DNA from: an uncultured Adlercreutzia sp.
GTDB lineage: Bacteria > Actinomycetota > Coriobacteriia > Coriobacteriales > Eggerthellaceae
Direction: 5' to 3'
Assembly: GCA_910589165.1 (NCBI GenBank)
Contig: CAJUSP010000009.1
Location: 1-64,000 of the forward strand
DNA length: 64,000 nt
The position numbers and the translations under genes are program-made. Below are positions 1 through 8,249 of the stretch, piece after piece (the stretch's first letter is position 1; every line of letters begins with the position of its first letter). Below the pieces are notes generated by a model that did no database searches, had not been told where the DNA came from, and saw only the letters and a program-made list of their open reading frames with translations.

Positions 1-70
1 CAATGAAAGCCTGGGCCAGTTCGGGCGTGGTGATGCGCTCCATGGATTCGGGTCGAACGTTGCTGTCCAT
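1..70 (-). CDS. Hypothetical protein, 5' end only (runs off the left edge)
   Basis: An ATG on the minus strand at 68-70 is preceded by a clear AGGAGG ribosome-binding site at 78-83. It opens a frame that stays open to the window edge. Only 23 residues are visible (MDSNVRPESMERITTPELAQ, then AFI). That is too short for a family call, and I do not recognise it. It is divergent from the antiporter gene that begins at 259, with about 190 bp of shared upstream DNA. Confidence 0.6.
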   Translation of the reverse strand, partial: MDSNVRPESMERITTPELAQAFI

Positions 71-258
71 TGAGAACCTCCTGGGTGTGGTCGCCGGATT
101 TTCCGTTGAGGGAATTATAGCGAAGGTTGCCGTCCTTTTACGGGAGGCTTACAGGGTGCGGAAGGGACGGCTCGCTCGACGCCGACGCTCGCATAATGAT
201 GACCGAACTACGTGGGCTTTCTGGGCAGCTCGCGCACGCAATCGTCCCAGGAGAAGTC

Positions 259-2472
259 ATGCAAGCACTGGAATTCTCGCTCATCATATTGGCCTGTGTC
301 ATTGGGTCGGCCGTTCTGTGCCAGGTGGTGCGGCGCCTGTCGCTGCCGCTCGTGCAAATTGCCGTCGGCTGCGTGGCGGCGCTGCTCGTGCCCGCGGTGA
401 GCGACGTGCATATGCCCTCGGAGCTGTTCCTCGTGCTGTTCATCGCGCCGCTGCTGTTCAACGAAGCGCGCAACACGGCACCTCGTGAGCTTTGGGAGAA
501 CAAAGGGTCCATCTTGTCGCTGGCCGTGGGGCTCGTGCTGCTGACGGTGCTCGTGGTGGGCTTCGTGCTGAACTGGTTCGTGCCCTCCATCCCGCTGGCG
601 GCCGCCTTCGCCTGCGCCGCCGCGCTCGCCCCAACCGATGCCGCCGCCGTGGGCGCGCTCGGTTCCAGCGTGAGCCTGAAGAAGCGCCAGAGTACGCTGC
701 TTTCCGGCGAGTCTCTCATCAACGACGCCTCGGGCGTGGTAGCCTTCCAGTTCGCCAGCGCCGCCGCAGTGACCGGCGCGTTCTCGCTGGTAGAAGCGGG
801 CGAGTCGTTCCTCATCCTGTTCTTCGGCGGCATCGGCGTGGGCGCGGCCCTGGGCGCTGCGGGCAAGTACTTCGTGCGCGCGCTGCGGCGCCTCGGCTAC
901 GAAAGCACTACGGTGCACGTGCTCTACGAGGTGTTCTCGCCGTTCTTCGTGTTCCTGTTCGCCGAGTGGCTGCAGGTGAGCGGCATCCTCGCCGTGGTAG
1001 CAGCGGGCCTCGTGATGGCCGAGCGCGAACAGCGCCTCACCTCGTCGGCTGCGGCCCAGCGCCAACTCGTGTCCAACGGGTTCTGGCGCATCATCGTATT
1101 CCTCATCAACTCGGTGGTGTTCATCTTGCTGGGCGTGCAGCTGCCCCAGGCCTTCGCCCCGGCCATCGCCGACCAGTTCTCGTTCCCGTTTTTGCTCGGT
1201 GTGGTGGCCCTGACGACGGCGCTTATCGTGGCGTGCCGATTCGCCTGGGTGTTGGTGATGGAAATCGTGCATCGCGTGGGCCTGCGTCGCCAGCGCGGCC
1301 ACAAGGGGCACAAGCACGCCTCGTCGCTGAAGGTGTGCGAGCCGAACACGCCCTCGCCCACGCCGCACCTCGTGCAGAAGCGCCCTCACTGGAAGGAGCG
1401 CGTCGGCAGCCTGCTGCGCAACGCCCTGGTGCTTACCATCGGCGGTCCGAAGGGCGCGGTCACGCTTTCCATCATCTTCACGCTGCCCATGGAAGTGGCC
1501 GACGGAAGCGCCTTCCCCAACCGCGACCTCATCATCTTTCTGACAGCCGCCGTCATTCTGTGCACGCTGCTTCTGGCCGACTTCCTTCTGCCGCTGCTGG
1601 CCCCGCGCGAAAGCGATCCCACCAGCGAGAAGGAAGTGCGGGCCGCCACCATCAAGGTGTTGGAGGGCACCCTCGCCGAGCTGCAGTCGATGCTCGCGCG
1701 CGACGACAACCCCCAGTACGACCCGGCGCTGCGGCTGACCATCGCCCACTACCGCGTGCGCCTCATGCACGAGCGCGAGGCGGCCGACAACACCTGCAGT
1801 CACGCCTTCGAGGCGCTGAACGCCGAGGTGCGCCGTGTGCAAGAGGAGAAGGCGGCCCAAATTCACCAGGAGGGCGGCTACGACGTCAGCGACCTCACGC
1901 CCTACTACGCCATGTTGCGCCGCGTGCGCCAGTCGGTCGGCTACGCGGGCACCGACGTGAAGGTGGGCTCGCGCTTCCGCACGGTGCGCGGGCGGCTGGC
2001 GCTTCTGTGGCAGCGCACCAAGCCCGGCGAGGTAACCGACGACGCCGAAGAGCGCATCTACTACGACACCTGCCTGTTCGCCATATCGCTGGAGCATGCG
2101 GCCATCGACTATCTGCAGGGCGTGGTGGCGGAAAACGACGAGCGGTGCCACGCGGCGCAGATTCTGCTGGAAGAGCACCGCACCGCGTTGAACTCGCTGT
2201 GGAACCGCATCAACTATGGGCAGGACGTGAAGCAGGAAGACCGCACCGACCTTACGCTCGATCACCATTTCAGTCTGCCCGAGGGTATGCGACCGCTGTT
2301 CGGGAAGCAGTTCGCCGAGGCGGCCCGCTATGCCGATGCGGTCGACGCCGACGCTCTGACCACCGAGCTCGACCAAATTCGCCACCTGCAGGAGCACGGC
2401 GAAATCAGCCTGCCCGTGGCCAACGAGCTGCGCCAGCGGGTCTACGTGCTGCAGATGAGCCTCGGCGACTAG
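259..2472 (+). CDS. Na+/H+ antiporter, CPA1 (NhaP-type) family
   Basis: This 737-residue integral membrane cation/proton antiporter is expected to extrude Na+ in exchange for H+. The first 450 or so residues are a series of hydrophobic segments. They contain the family signature APTDAAAVGALG near residue 124 and the ND pair at N155-D156 (LINDASGVV) that CPA1 exchangers use for ion binding. The remaining 290 residues are a charged, helical cytoplasmic tail, which is long but normal for bacterial NhaP/NhaG-like proteins. The frame is open from 127, but I chose ATG 259 because AGGAG lies just upstream (249-253) and the hydrophobic N-terminus begins there. Its stop codon overlaps the stop of the convergent MFS gene by 4 bp. 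Confidence 0.88.
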   Translation: MQALEFSLIILACVIGSAVLCQVVRRLSLPLVQIAVGCVAALLVPAVSDVHMPSELFLVLFIAPLLFNEARNTAPRELWENKGSILSLAVGLVLLTVLVVGFVLNWFVPSIPLAAAFACAAALAPTDAAAVGALGSSVSLKKRQSTLLSGESLINDASGVVAFQFASAAAVTGAFSLVEAGESFLILFFGGIGVGAALGAAGKYFVRALRRLGYESTTVHVLYEVFSPFFVFLFAEWLQVSGILAVVAAGLVMAEREQRLTSSAAAQRQLVSNGFWRIIVFLINSVVFILLGVQLPQAFAPAIADQFSFPFLLGVVALTTALIVACRFAWVLVMEIVHRVGLRRQRGHKGHKHASSLKVCEPNTPSPTPHLVQKRPHWKERVGSLLRNALVLTIGGPKGAVTLSIIFTLPMEVADGSAFPNRDLIIFLTAAVILCTLLLADFLLPLLAPRESDPTSEKEVRAATIKVLEGTLAELQSMLARDDNPQYDPALRLTIAHYRVRLMHEREAADNTCSHAFEALNAEVRRVQEEKAAQIHQEGGYDVSDLTPYYAMLRRVRQSVGYAGTDVKVGSRFRTVRGRLALLWQRTKPGEVTDDAEERIYYDTCLFAISLEHAAIDYLQGVVAENDERCHAAQILLEEHRTALNSLWNRINYGQDVKQEDRTDLTLDHHFSLPEGMRPLFGKQFAEAARYADAVDADALTTELDQIRHLQEHGEISLPVANELRQRVYVLQMSLGD

Positions 2473-3779
2473 GCCTCGCGATCGAGCGCCCGCACCGAGC
2501 GCGGCAAGTAGAGAGCCAGGCCCAAAGCAAGGCAGGCCAAGCCGTCGACCAGGAAGAACGGCGCAATGCCGACAGCCTCGGCCAGCGCCCCGCCCGCCGC
2601 CACGCCCAAAGGCGCGGAAAGGCCGGTCAGCGCGAAGAACAGCCCCATGGCGCGACCCATTTTCTCATCGGGCACGTGGCGCTGCATGAGCGTGAGCAAA
2701 GGGCCGTTGAACCAGGCGCAGGCCACGGCCATGACGCCCATCAGCACCACGAAGGCGGGGAAGGCGCTCGGCGGCAGCAGTCCGCAGGCGGCGGTGGCGG
2801 CGCCGACGATGGCGGCCGCCATGGCAATGAGCCCAGCCAGGTGCTTACCGCCGCCCCACACCATCAGGATCGACGAGCCTACCAACATGCCGATGCCGAA
2901 GGCCGCCTCGCCCAGGGCCGCCATGTAGCCGTCGCCTTGGAAATAGTCGTAGGTCATCAGCGGACACAGGGCCGAAAGGGGCCCGAAGATGAACATGCCC
3001 AGGGTGACGCCGCCGATGAGCAGAAGCAGGCCGCGGGTTTTCGCCACGGCGTGCCAGCCATCGCGCAGGTTGGCCCACACGTGCTGGTGGGCCGCTTCCG
3101 GATCCACCACCGTGGGCACTTTGGCCAGCAGCAGCCCCAGCACCGCCACGCAGGCGCCGAGGAAGTCGAGGAACATGACGGCGGCGAACCCCAAGGTGGT
3201 GTACAGGAAGATGCCGAAAGCCGGCGCCCCGATGGAGGCGATGGAGGCCAGCAGCTGGTCGAGGGTGTTGATGCGCAGCAGATGCTTGTCGGGCACCAAC
3301 ATGGGCATGGCGGCCATCATGGCCGGGCTGTGGAAGGCCTGCCCCACCGATCGGGCGATGCACAGGGCCAGCAGTAGGGGAAGCGAGACATCGCCTGCCA
3401 GAATGAGCAGGCCGGCTGCCAGCGAGATGAGCCCCACGGCGCCATCGGCCACAATCATGATGAGCTTGCGGTTGTGCTTGTCGGCCACAATGCCCCCGAA
3501 GGGCGAGAGCAGTCCGATGGGCAGCATGGCGCACATATTCATGGCAGCCAGGGCCAGGGCGCTGCCGGTGCTTTCGGTGACGTACCACACGATGGCATAG
3601 CCGGCGGCGAAGCTGGTGATCATAGAAGCCGCCTGGCCTGCCCAGATGAAGGAGATGATGGCGAGCCAGTTTTTAGCCAGCGGAAGCCCGGCGGCACTCA
3701 GGCCGGGGGTGTCGATGTCGCAGTCGCGGCTGGACGCGGCTTCGGGCGCGGAAGGTTGCGGGTGGTCGTTCTGAGTCAT
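2469..3779 (-). CDS. MFS transporter (DHA3-like drug exporter type)
   Basis: This 436-residue protein has about 12 hydrophobic segments. The loop after TM2 carries a basic MFS-type signature (GGIVADKHNRKLIM), and the N-terminus is an extended cytoplasmic stretch. The arrangement resembles macrolide or enterobactin exporters of the DHA3 group, which work by proton antiport. The substrate cannot be read from sequence. The frame is open further upstream, but ATG 3779 has AAGGAG at the right distance. It converges on the antiporter with overlapping stop codons. The upstream region carries repeated GTTGC motifs and a hairpin that could be an operator. Confidence 0.8.
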   Translation of the reverse strand: MTQNDHPQPSAPEAASSRDCDIDTPGLSAAGLPLAKNWLAIISFIWAGQAASMITSFAAGYAIVWYVTESTGSALALAAMNMCAMLPIGLLSPFGGIVADKHNRKLIMIVADGAVGLISLAAGLLILAGDVSLPLLLALCIARSVGQAFHSPAMMAAMPMLVPDKHLLRINTLDQLLASIASIGAPAFGIFLYTTLGFAAVMFLDFLGACVAVLGLLLAKVPTVVDPEAAHQHVWANLRDGWHAVAKTRGLLLLIGGVTLGMFIFGPLSALCPLMTYDYFQGDGYMAALGEAAFGIGMLVGSSILMVWGGGKHLAGLIAMAAAIVGAATAACGLLPPSAFPAFVVLMGVMAVACAWFNGPLLTLMQRHVPDEKMGRAMGLFFALTGLSAPLGVAAGGALAEAVGIAPFFLVDGLACLALGLALYLPRSVRALDREA

Positions 3780-4157
3780 AGGTGCTCCTTGGAAAGACAA
3801 GCGCCGAGGGGCGCGGAATGCGGTCAGGTGCAAGAGTGCGGTTGCGACGGCCGTTGCGCCACCGCTTTTGGGTTGCAAAAGGAACTGGCCGACGCATCGG
3901 GTTGCGGGCGCGCAAAAAACAGTTGCCCTCAGGGGCAACCGGCGCATTGCGGCAACGCGGCTATGTTAGAGGTAAAGCACTCCGGCCATCAAAACACCTG
4001 TCCTTGGGCACAGGGCCCGATAGGTTTCCAAGTTTGACCAGTGTAAGGGGAGAAAGCGGAAGCGTCAACTGTCTTGCGGTGGGTCGGGAAGGGATCAAAG
4101 GGAAGGCCCAGCGTGTCGGGTGTCGAGAAGATTGCGCTCCTCTCGGGTTTTGCGCTG
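3780..4157. promoter_or_regulatory. Intergenic region with GTTGC repeats and a small hairpin upstream of the MFS gene
   Basis: This 378-bp stretch has no convincing gene. It lies upstream of the leftward MFS gene and downstream of the leftward anti-sigma gene. GTTGC occurs at 3841, 3853, 3872, 3901 and 3922, with inverted copies at 3935 and 3952. A 7-bp hairpin GTTGCCC-TCAG-GGGCAAC sits at 3922-3939. The rest (about 3960-4157) shows nothing I can name. Confidence 0.35.
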
Positions 4158-5093
4158 CTATTCCTGGTGATGCTGGCCGTGGCGTTGGCCGTGACCGGAT
4201 CCGGCGCCTTGGCCCTGGCCGTTGCCGCTGCTTGAGCCTACGCCGTGGCCGTTGCCACTACCTGAGCCGGATCCGTGGTCGTGGGACTCGTCTTCGCAGA
4301 GGTGGTCGATGGCGTCGTGCAGTTCGCGCATGGTCATGGAGGCGCAGTCGTCCACGGTTACGGAGTCGTCGAGCTCGGTCAGCTCGCAGGCGGCGCGGTA
4401 GCGGCCGACGCCCATGCCGGCGGCTGCGGCGGCTTCGCGAGTGGCCTCGTCGGCATGGTGGCAGGCGCCCTGGTAGGGATGGCTCGCAAGCACGGCGTCG
4501 CTTTGAGCCTGCAGCTCGGAAGACAACGCGGCGTTGTCGGAGGTAATGTTCACGTCCACGAAGGCGTCCTCGGCCAGGTACGGCGCCATGGCCTCGCTTT
4601 CCATGAGCGCGTTGAAGGCCTCACCGTAGGACTTACCTTCCAAGGAAAGGGCATCCAGCACCGCGGCGCCGTCGTCGTTGATGGCGGTGGCGGCCACCAC
4701 GCGGTCGAAGTTGTTGACCGTCAGCTCCAGAGAAGGGTTCACGTCTACGCCCACAAAGGCGGCCGGCTGCTGCCACAGGTGCCAGCCGGCGGCGCCCAGG
4801 ATGCCGACCAGTAGGAGGCAGGCGGCTGCAGCCAGGGGTGCCCACCGACGGCGTCGCCGGAGCGAACGGGCGACGGGGGCAGCGGGGGCTGGCGAGCCTG
4901 CGGAATTGGGTTCGGCTGGGGTCACCGCAGCGGGGCCTGACGTTGAAGGGGCGGTCGTCGCCTTGGCCGCCTCGCCCTGCCGCGCCGCCTCAATGGCGGC
5001 CAGGGCGCGCTCTTTCGCTGCCGTGGGGGCCTTCACCTGCAGAAGCGCCTCGCGCACGTCGCGCTCGAAGTGGTCGTTGGCCGGGTGCGTCAT
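4158..5093 (-). CDS. RsgI-like anti-sigma factor with a His/Gly-rich tail
   Basis: This 311-residue protein probably binds and inhibits the ECF sigma factor encoded just upstream. The N-terminal cytoplasmic part of about 80 residues is followed by one TM helix (about 81-105) and then an extracytoplasmic region. That region contains DVNPSLELTVNNFDRVV near residue 115, the hallmark of the RsgI middle domain. The last 45 residues are almost only His, Gly, Ser, Asn and Gln, a composition suited to metal binding. The ATG overlaps the sigma gene's TGA (ATGA at 5090-5093), which fixes the start and implies translational coupling. Function as anti-sigma is inferred from family and neighbourhood. Confidence 0.75.
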   Translation of the reverse strand: MTHPANDHFERDVREALLQVKAPTAAKERALAAIEAARQGEAAKATTAPSTSGPAAVTPAEPNSAGSPAPAAPVARSLRRRRRWAPLAAAACLLLVGILGAAGWHLWQQPAAFVGVDVNPSLELTVNNFDRVVAATAINDDGAAVLDALSLEGKSYGEAFNALMESEAMAPYLAEDAFVDVNITSDNAALSSELQAQSDAVLASHPYQGACHHADEATREAAAAAGMGVGRYRAACELTELDDSVTVDDCASMTMRELHDAIDHLCEDESHDHGSGSGSGNGHGVGSSSGNGQGQGAGSGHGQRHGQHHQE

Positions 5094-5617
5094 GAGAGCA
5101 CCTCCCTCAAGTATTTCTTGCCCCGCGCGATCCACGAGTACACCGTGTTCACGGGCGCATCAAGAAGCTGGGCAATTTCCGGGGCCGTGTATTCCTCGCA
5201 CAGCGCCAGGTAAAGCGGCGTGCGCGGCGGGTCGTCCAGGGCCTGCAGCGCGTCCACCACTTCGCTGGTGAAAGAGCCCGGTTGGTCGAAGGCTTTCGGT
5301 GCGAGGTCGCCGGGCGCTGGTGTTGCGTGGCTCTGTCGGCTTTCGGCCTCTTCCAGGGCCACTTCGCCCGCGACGGTGCGCCTGCGGTTCGCCGCTTTTA
5401 GCATATCGAGGCAGCGGGTGCGCGCCACGCGGATAAGCCACGCCTTGCGGTGCTCGTCGTCGGCGAAGGTGGTGCCGTCGGCCAGGGCGTAGCGCAGGAA
5501 CGTTTCCTGGAAGGCATCTTGGCAGTCGGCCTTGCAGGGGAAGTACAGCAGGCAGACGCGCCACACCGCATCGGCATGGCGCTCCATGGTCTGTTCTATG
5601 TCGGGGGCAGGGCGCAT
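5090..5617 (-). CDS. ECF-type RNA polymerase sigma factor
   Basis: This 175-residue sigma-70-family protein has region 2 near the N-terminus (CQDAFQETFLRYAL, then an RVARTRCLDMLK segment) and a region 4 helix-turn-helix near residues 140-170 (APEIAQLLDAPVNTVYSW). The length is typical for ECF sigma factors. It is encoded between a Cys-rich secreted protein (39 bp upstream) and the RsgI-like anti-sigma, with a 4-bp overlap to the latter. Release of the sigma factor probably follows a signal sensed by the anti-sigma's extracytoplasmic domain. Target promoters were not identified. Confidence 0.85.
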   Translation of the reverse strand: MRPAPDIEQTMERHADAVWRVCLLYFPCKADCQDAFQETFLRYALADGTTFADDEHRKAWLIRVARTRCLDMLKAANRRRTVAGEVALEEAESRQSHATPAPGDLAPKAFDQPGSFTSEVVDALQALDDPPRTPLYLALCEEYTAPEIAQLLDAPVNTVYSWIARGKKYLREVLS

Positions 5618-5656
5618 CGGGCGCGACGGCCGAAAAGGTTGGAACTCGACGGTGCG

Positions 5657-6187
5657 CTAGCGCCGACAGCCGTGACCGGCCCCGTTACCGCAGCCGTGGC
5701 CGCTGCCGTGGTGGCCCGTGCGCGGGCAATTCCAAGCGTCATCGGCGTTTTCGGCGCGGGAGTCAGTGGTGGCGTCGGGAACGGTAGCTGCGTTAGGGCA
5801 GGCATCTCCATGTCGGGGGCAGTTGAGCCCGTTGGCCGGGCAGGTGCCATTCGGGCAGGCATCCCCGTGCTGGGGGCAGTTGAGCCCGTCGGCCGGGCAT
5901 GCCTCGCTGCGCGGGCAGGTGCCGTCTTCGTAGCGGTTGCACGGGCCGTCGCCGTCGGCGTCAACGTAGCCGCCGCCGAGGGAGCCGTGCATCTGGGTGG
6001 CGCAGCCGGCGATGCTCTGAAGCAAGGGCTGGGCGAAGGCCGTCGGGCACACAACACGGTGCAGCCCCGCCGCGCATCCCGCGCACGCACCGCCCGTCGC
6101 CACCGGCACCACCGCCGACGCGAACGCCGCTCCCGGAGCCAGGGCCACAGCCAGGGCCAACGCCCACGCAACCATCAATTTCCGCAT
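5657..6187 (-). CDS. Cys-rich secreted protein with tandem repeats, first gene of the sigma operon
   Basis: This 176-residue protein of unknown function has a typical Sec signal peptide (residues 1 to about 24) and 15 cysteines. The middle carries a calcium-loop-like stretch (DADGDGPCNRYEDG) and then two tandem copies of the motif CPAxGLNCPxHGDACPN. The C-terminus is Gly/His/Cys-rich (GHHGSGHGCGNGAGHGC). It is the promoter-proximal gene of a three-gene unit with the sigma and anti-sigma genes. Both it and the anti-sigma end in His/Gly-rich tails, so a metal- or redox-related role is a reasonable guess, but it is only a guess. Confidence 0.7.
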   Translation of the reverse strand: MRKLMVAWALALAVALAPGAAFASAVVPVATGGACAGCAAGLHRVVCPTAFAQPLLQSIAGCATQMHGSLGGGYVDADGDGPCNRYEDGTCPRSEACPADGLNCPQHGDACPNGTCPANGLNCPRHGDACPNAATVPDATTDSRAENADDAWNCPRTGHHGSGHGCGNGAGHGCRR

Positions 6188-6433
6188 AGTTCTTCCTCTC
6201 TCGCAAAAACGAATCTACCAGAAAAACGATCGAGCCACCCGAATCCTTGCAAGAATTTTCAGCGAGTCGGGAAGACGGCCTAGGGCTGTCCGTAGCTTTA
6301 CGGGAGGGATGGGCTTTCGGGAGCCACTGGCGGCGGGGAGTGCTACCATGGTCGAATGCGGTTTTCTAGGAGGCGCATGGGAGGCGCCTGCGGGGCCGCA
6401 TCTGGGGATGGCTGGCGACGGGAAGGCTGGACT

Positions 6434-7429
6434 ATGGCGGCATTTCAATGCGCAGAGTGCGAGGGCGGCGAGGCATTCGAGGGCAGCGCAGGGCAGACTT
6501 GCGGCCACGACGAGCTGGTGCGCGCCAACGAGCGCCTGGAAATCCTCACGGCCCTTTCCAACGATATCGTCTTCGACATCGACTGCGCCTCGGGCGACGC
6601 CCAGGTGTTCGGCGACTTCGAGGGCCGCTTCGGCCGCGCCCCCGAGCAAGGGGATTTCGTGGTGCACCGCCGCTGCCAGAAGCCTTGTGAGCTGACCATC
6701 ACCTCCCACGACCTCACCGACCTGATTGCCAACGTGAGCCCCGAGAGTCTCGTCGATTTCGAAACCTCCACGGAAGGCCCCGATGGCGAGCGCATTTGGT
6801 ACCGCTACCAGTCGGTGGTGCTCTACGACGCCGAGGGCAACCCCGTGCGCCACGTGGGCCGACTGCTGGACACCAGCGAGGCGGCCCAGCGCGAGAGCCA
6901 GTTTCGCCGCAAGGCCGAGCGCGACAGCCTCACGGGGCTCTACAACCGCGCGGCAGCCATCGATCGCATTCACACGGCGCTCAACACCGAAGCGCGCCCC
7001 TGCACGTTCATTATTGTGGACGTGGACGACTTCAAGGCGGTGAACGACACCTACGGGCACCCCGAGGGCGACCATGTGCTCAAGCAGCTGGCGCTGTTCC
7101 TGACCCAGGTCATGCGCAAGGAGGACATCGTGGCGCGCCTGGGCGGCGACGAGTTCGCCATCTTCGCGCCCGGGTTGGCGCCGGGCCCGGCTGTGGACCG
7201 CATTCTGGAGCATCTTTCCCGCGGGCCCTTCGCCTCGCAGCGCGCCACTGACGGGCGGCGGGTGTCGGATGGCATCGTGCACCGCGCGGCGCCCACCATC
7301 AGCATCGGCGCGTCTTGCTGCATGGCGCCTCCGGTCGATTTCGATTTGCTCTACGAAACGGCCGACGCCACGCTCTACCGTTCGAAGGAAGACGGAAAGG
7401 CCCGCTACAACGTCACCGTCATCGGCTAG
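6434..7429 (+). CDS. Diguanylate cyclase (GGDEF domain) with N-terminal PAS-like sensor
   Basis: This 331-residue soluble protein is expected to make cyclic di-GMP from two GTP. The C-terminal GGDEF domain begins near residue 160 (RDSLTGLYNR), has the substrate-binding stretch DVDDFKAVNDTYGH, and an intact GGDEF active site at 237-241. No RxxD inhibitory site is seen immediately upstream. The first 150 residues look like a PAS-type sensor (RYQSVVLYDAEGNPVRHVG). I chose ATG 6434, with GGAAGG 8 bp upstream. ATG 6377 with AGGAGG only 3 bp away is an alternative that adds 19 residues. No EAL domain is present. Confidence 0.85.
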   Translation: MAAFQCAECEGGEAFEGSAGQTCGHDELVRANERLEILTALSNDIVFDIDCASGDAQVFGDFEGRFGRAPEQGDFVVHRRCQKPCELTITSHDLTDLIANVSPESLVDFETSTEGPDGERIWYRYQSVVLYDAEGNPVRHVGRLLDTSEAAQRESQFRRKAERDSLTGLYNRAAAIDRIHTALNTEARPCTFIIVDVDDFKAVNDTYGHPEGDHVLKQLALFLTQVMRKEDIVARLGGDEFAIFAPGLAPGPAVDRILEHLSRGPFASQRATDGRRVSDGIVHRAAPTISIGASCCMAPPVDFDLLYETADATLYRSKEDGKARYNVTVIG

Positions 7430-7446
7430 CCACCCGCAGGCGCGCG

Positions 7447-7479
7447 GGTGAGACCGTGCCCCCGGGGCGCTGTCTCACC
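7447..7479. repeat. Palindromic repeat, family A (single unit), between convergent genes
   Basis: The 33-bp near-perfect palindrome begins GGTGAGACCGTGCCCC and ends GGGGCGCTGTCTCACC. It lies between the converging stops of the GGDEF and LOG genes, so its hairpin could terminate both transcripts, although there is no T-tract. The same unit recurs at 9266-9346, 16768-16866 and, degenerate, near 33491. Confidence 0.65.
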
Positions 7480-7490
7480 ACCAGTCGCTA

Positions 7491-8078
7491 TCAGCCCATC
7501 TGCTGCAGGAGGGCTCCTTCGCAGCGGGCTTGCGGGCGCTCGTCGGCGGTGGCCGCCAGGTGCGCCAGCTCGGCGACGCTGGCGGGGAAGTGGCAGCGAT
7601 CCAAGTCGCACTGGTCGAAGAAGCGGTGTTCCACCATGGTTTCCAAAAACACCCGTAGCGGCTCGTAGAAGCCGTTGACGTTCAGAAGGAAGCACTCGTG
7701 CGGGCCCAAATCGAGCCGCACGCGGGTGATGATCTCGGAAATCTCCTCCAGGGTGCCCACGCCGCCGGGCAGCGCCACGAACATATCGCCCCGCTCGATC
7801 ATCTGGGCTTTGCGCTCGCCCATGGTTTCCACCACCACCAGCTCGGTCAGCTCGTGCTGGGCCACGCCAGCCTCGATGAAGAACTCCGGCTCGATGCCGA
7901 TAACCGGCGCCCCGCCCTCGATGGCCGCGCGCGACACGTCGCCCATAAGCCCCACGGAGCTTCCGCCATACACCAGGGTGTGGCCGGCTCGGGCGATCCA
8001 GACTCCCAGCTCGCGGGCGGCGTTGGCAAAGGCGGGGTCGTCGCCGGGGTTCGACCCGCAGTACACGGTAACGTTCAT
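7491..8078 (-). CDS. LOG-family protein (TIGR00730), probable nucleoside 5'-monophosphate phosphoribohydrolase
   Basis: This 195-residue Rossmann-fold protein carries the LOG signature PGGVGTLEE at 104-112, with a matching GGSSVGLMG loop near 38-46. Family members cleave the base from cytokinin-type or ordinary nucleoside monophosphates. In anaerobic gut bacteria the physiological substrate is not settled. GGAG stands a few bases before the ATG at 8078. It converges with the diguanylate cyclase, separated by a palindromic repeat. Confidence 0.85.
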   Translation of the reverse strand: MNVTVYCGSNPGDDPAFANAARELGVWIARAGHTLVYGGSSVGLMGDVSRAAIEGGAPVIGIEPEFFIEAGVAQHELTELVVVETMGERKAQMIERGDMFVALPGGVGTLEEISEIITRVRLDLGPHECFLLNVNGFYEPLRVFLETMVEHRFFDQCDLDRCHFPASVAELAHLAATADERPQARCEGALLQQMG

Positions 8079-8249
8079 AAGATTCTCCTCTTCGATGCGT
8101 TTTCAGTGTTCGGAGAAGCAGCAAGCATAGCACAAAACCCTATCTTACGAGAGCCGAGCGCTTCGCTTACTTTGCTGTCACAAATGCTGCGGTGCCCCGT
8201 ACCTCCCGCTATGCTTGGGGCCAAAAGCAACGAGGCGAAAGGATGTGTC

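Noticed and set aside
1..70. Naming the partial leftmost gene as GMP synthase
   Set aside because: The visible 23 residues include PELAQAF, which is reminiscent of that family, but they are too few to support a name.
127..2472. Several long open frames overlapping the antiporter on the plus and minus strands (for example 208-2397 on minus and 492-3377 on plus)
   Set aside because: High-GC coding DNA leaves open frames in other registers. Their translations are Arg/His/Gly-rich and carry no family motifs, unlike the antiporter frame with its ND and APTDAA signatures.
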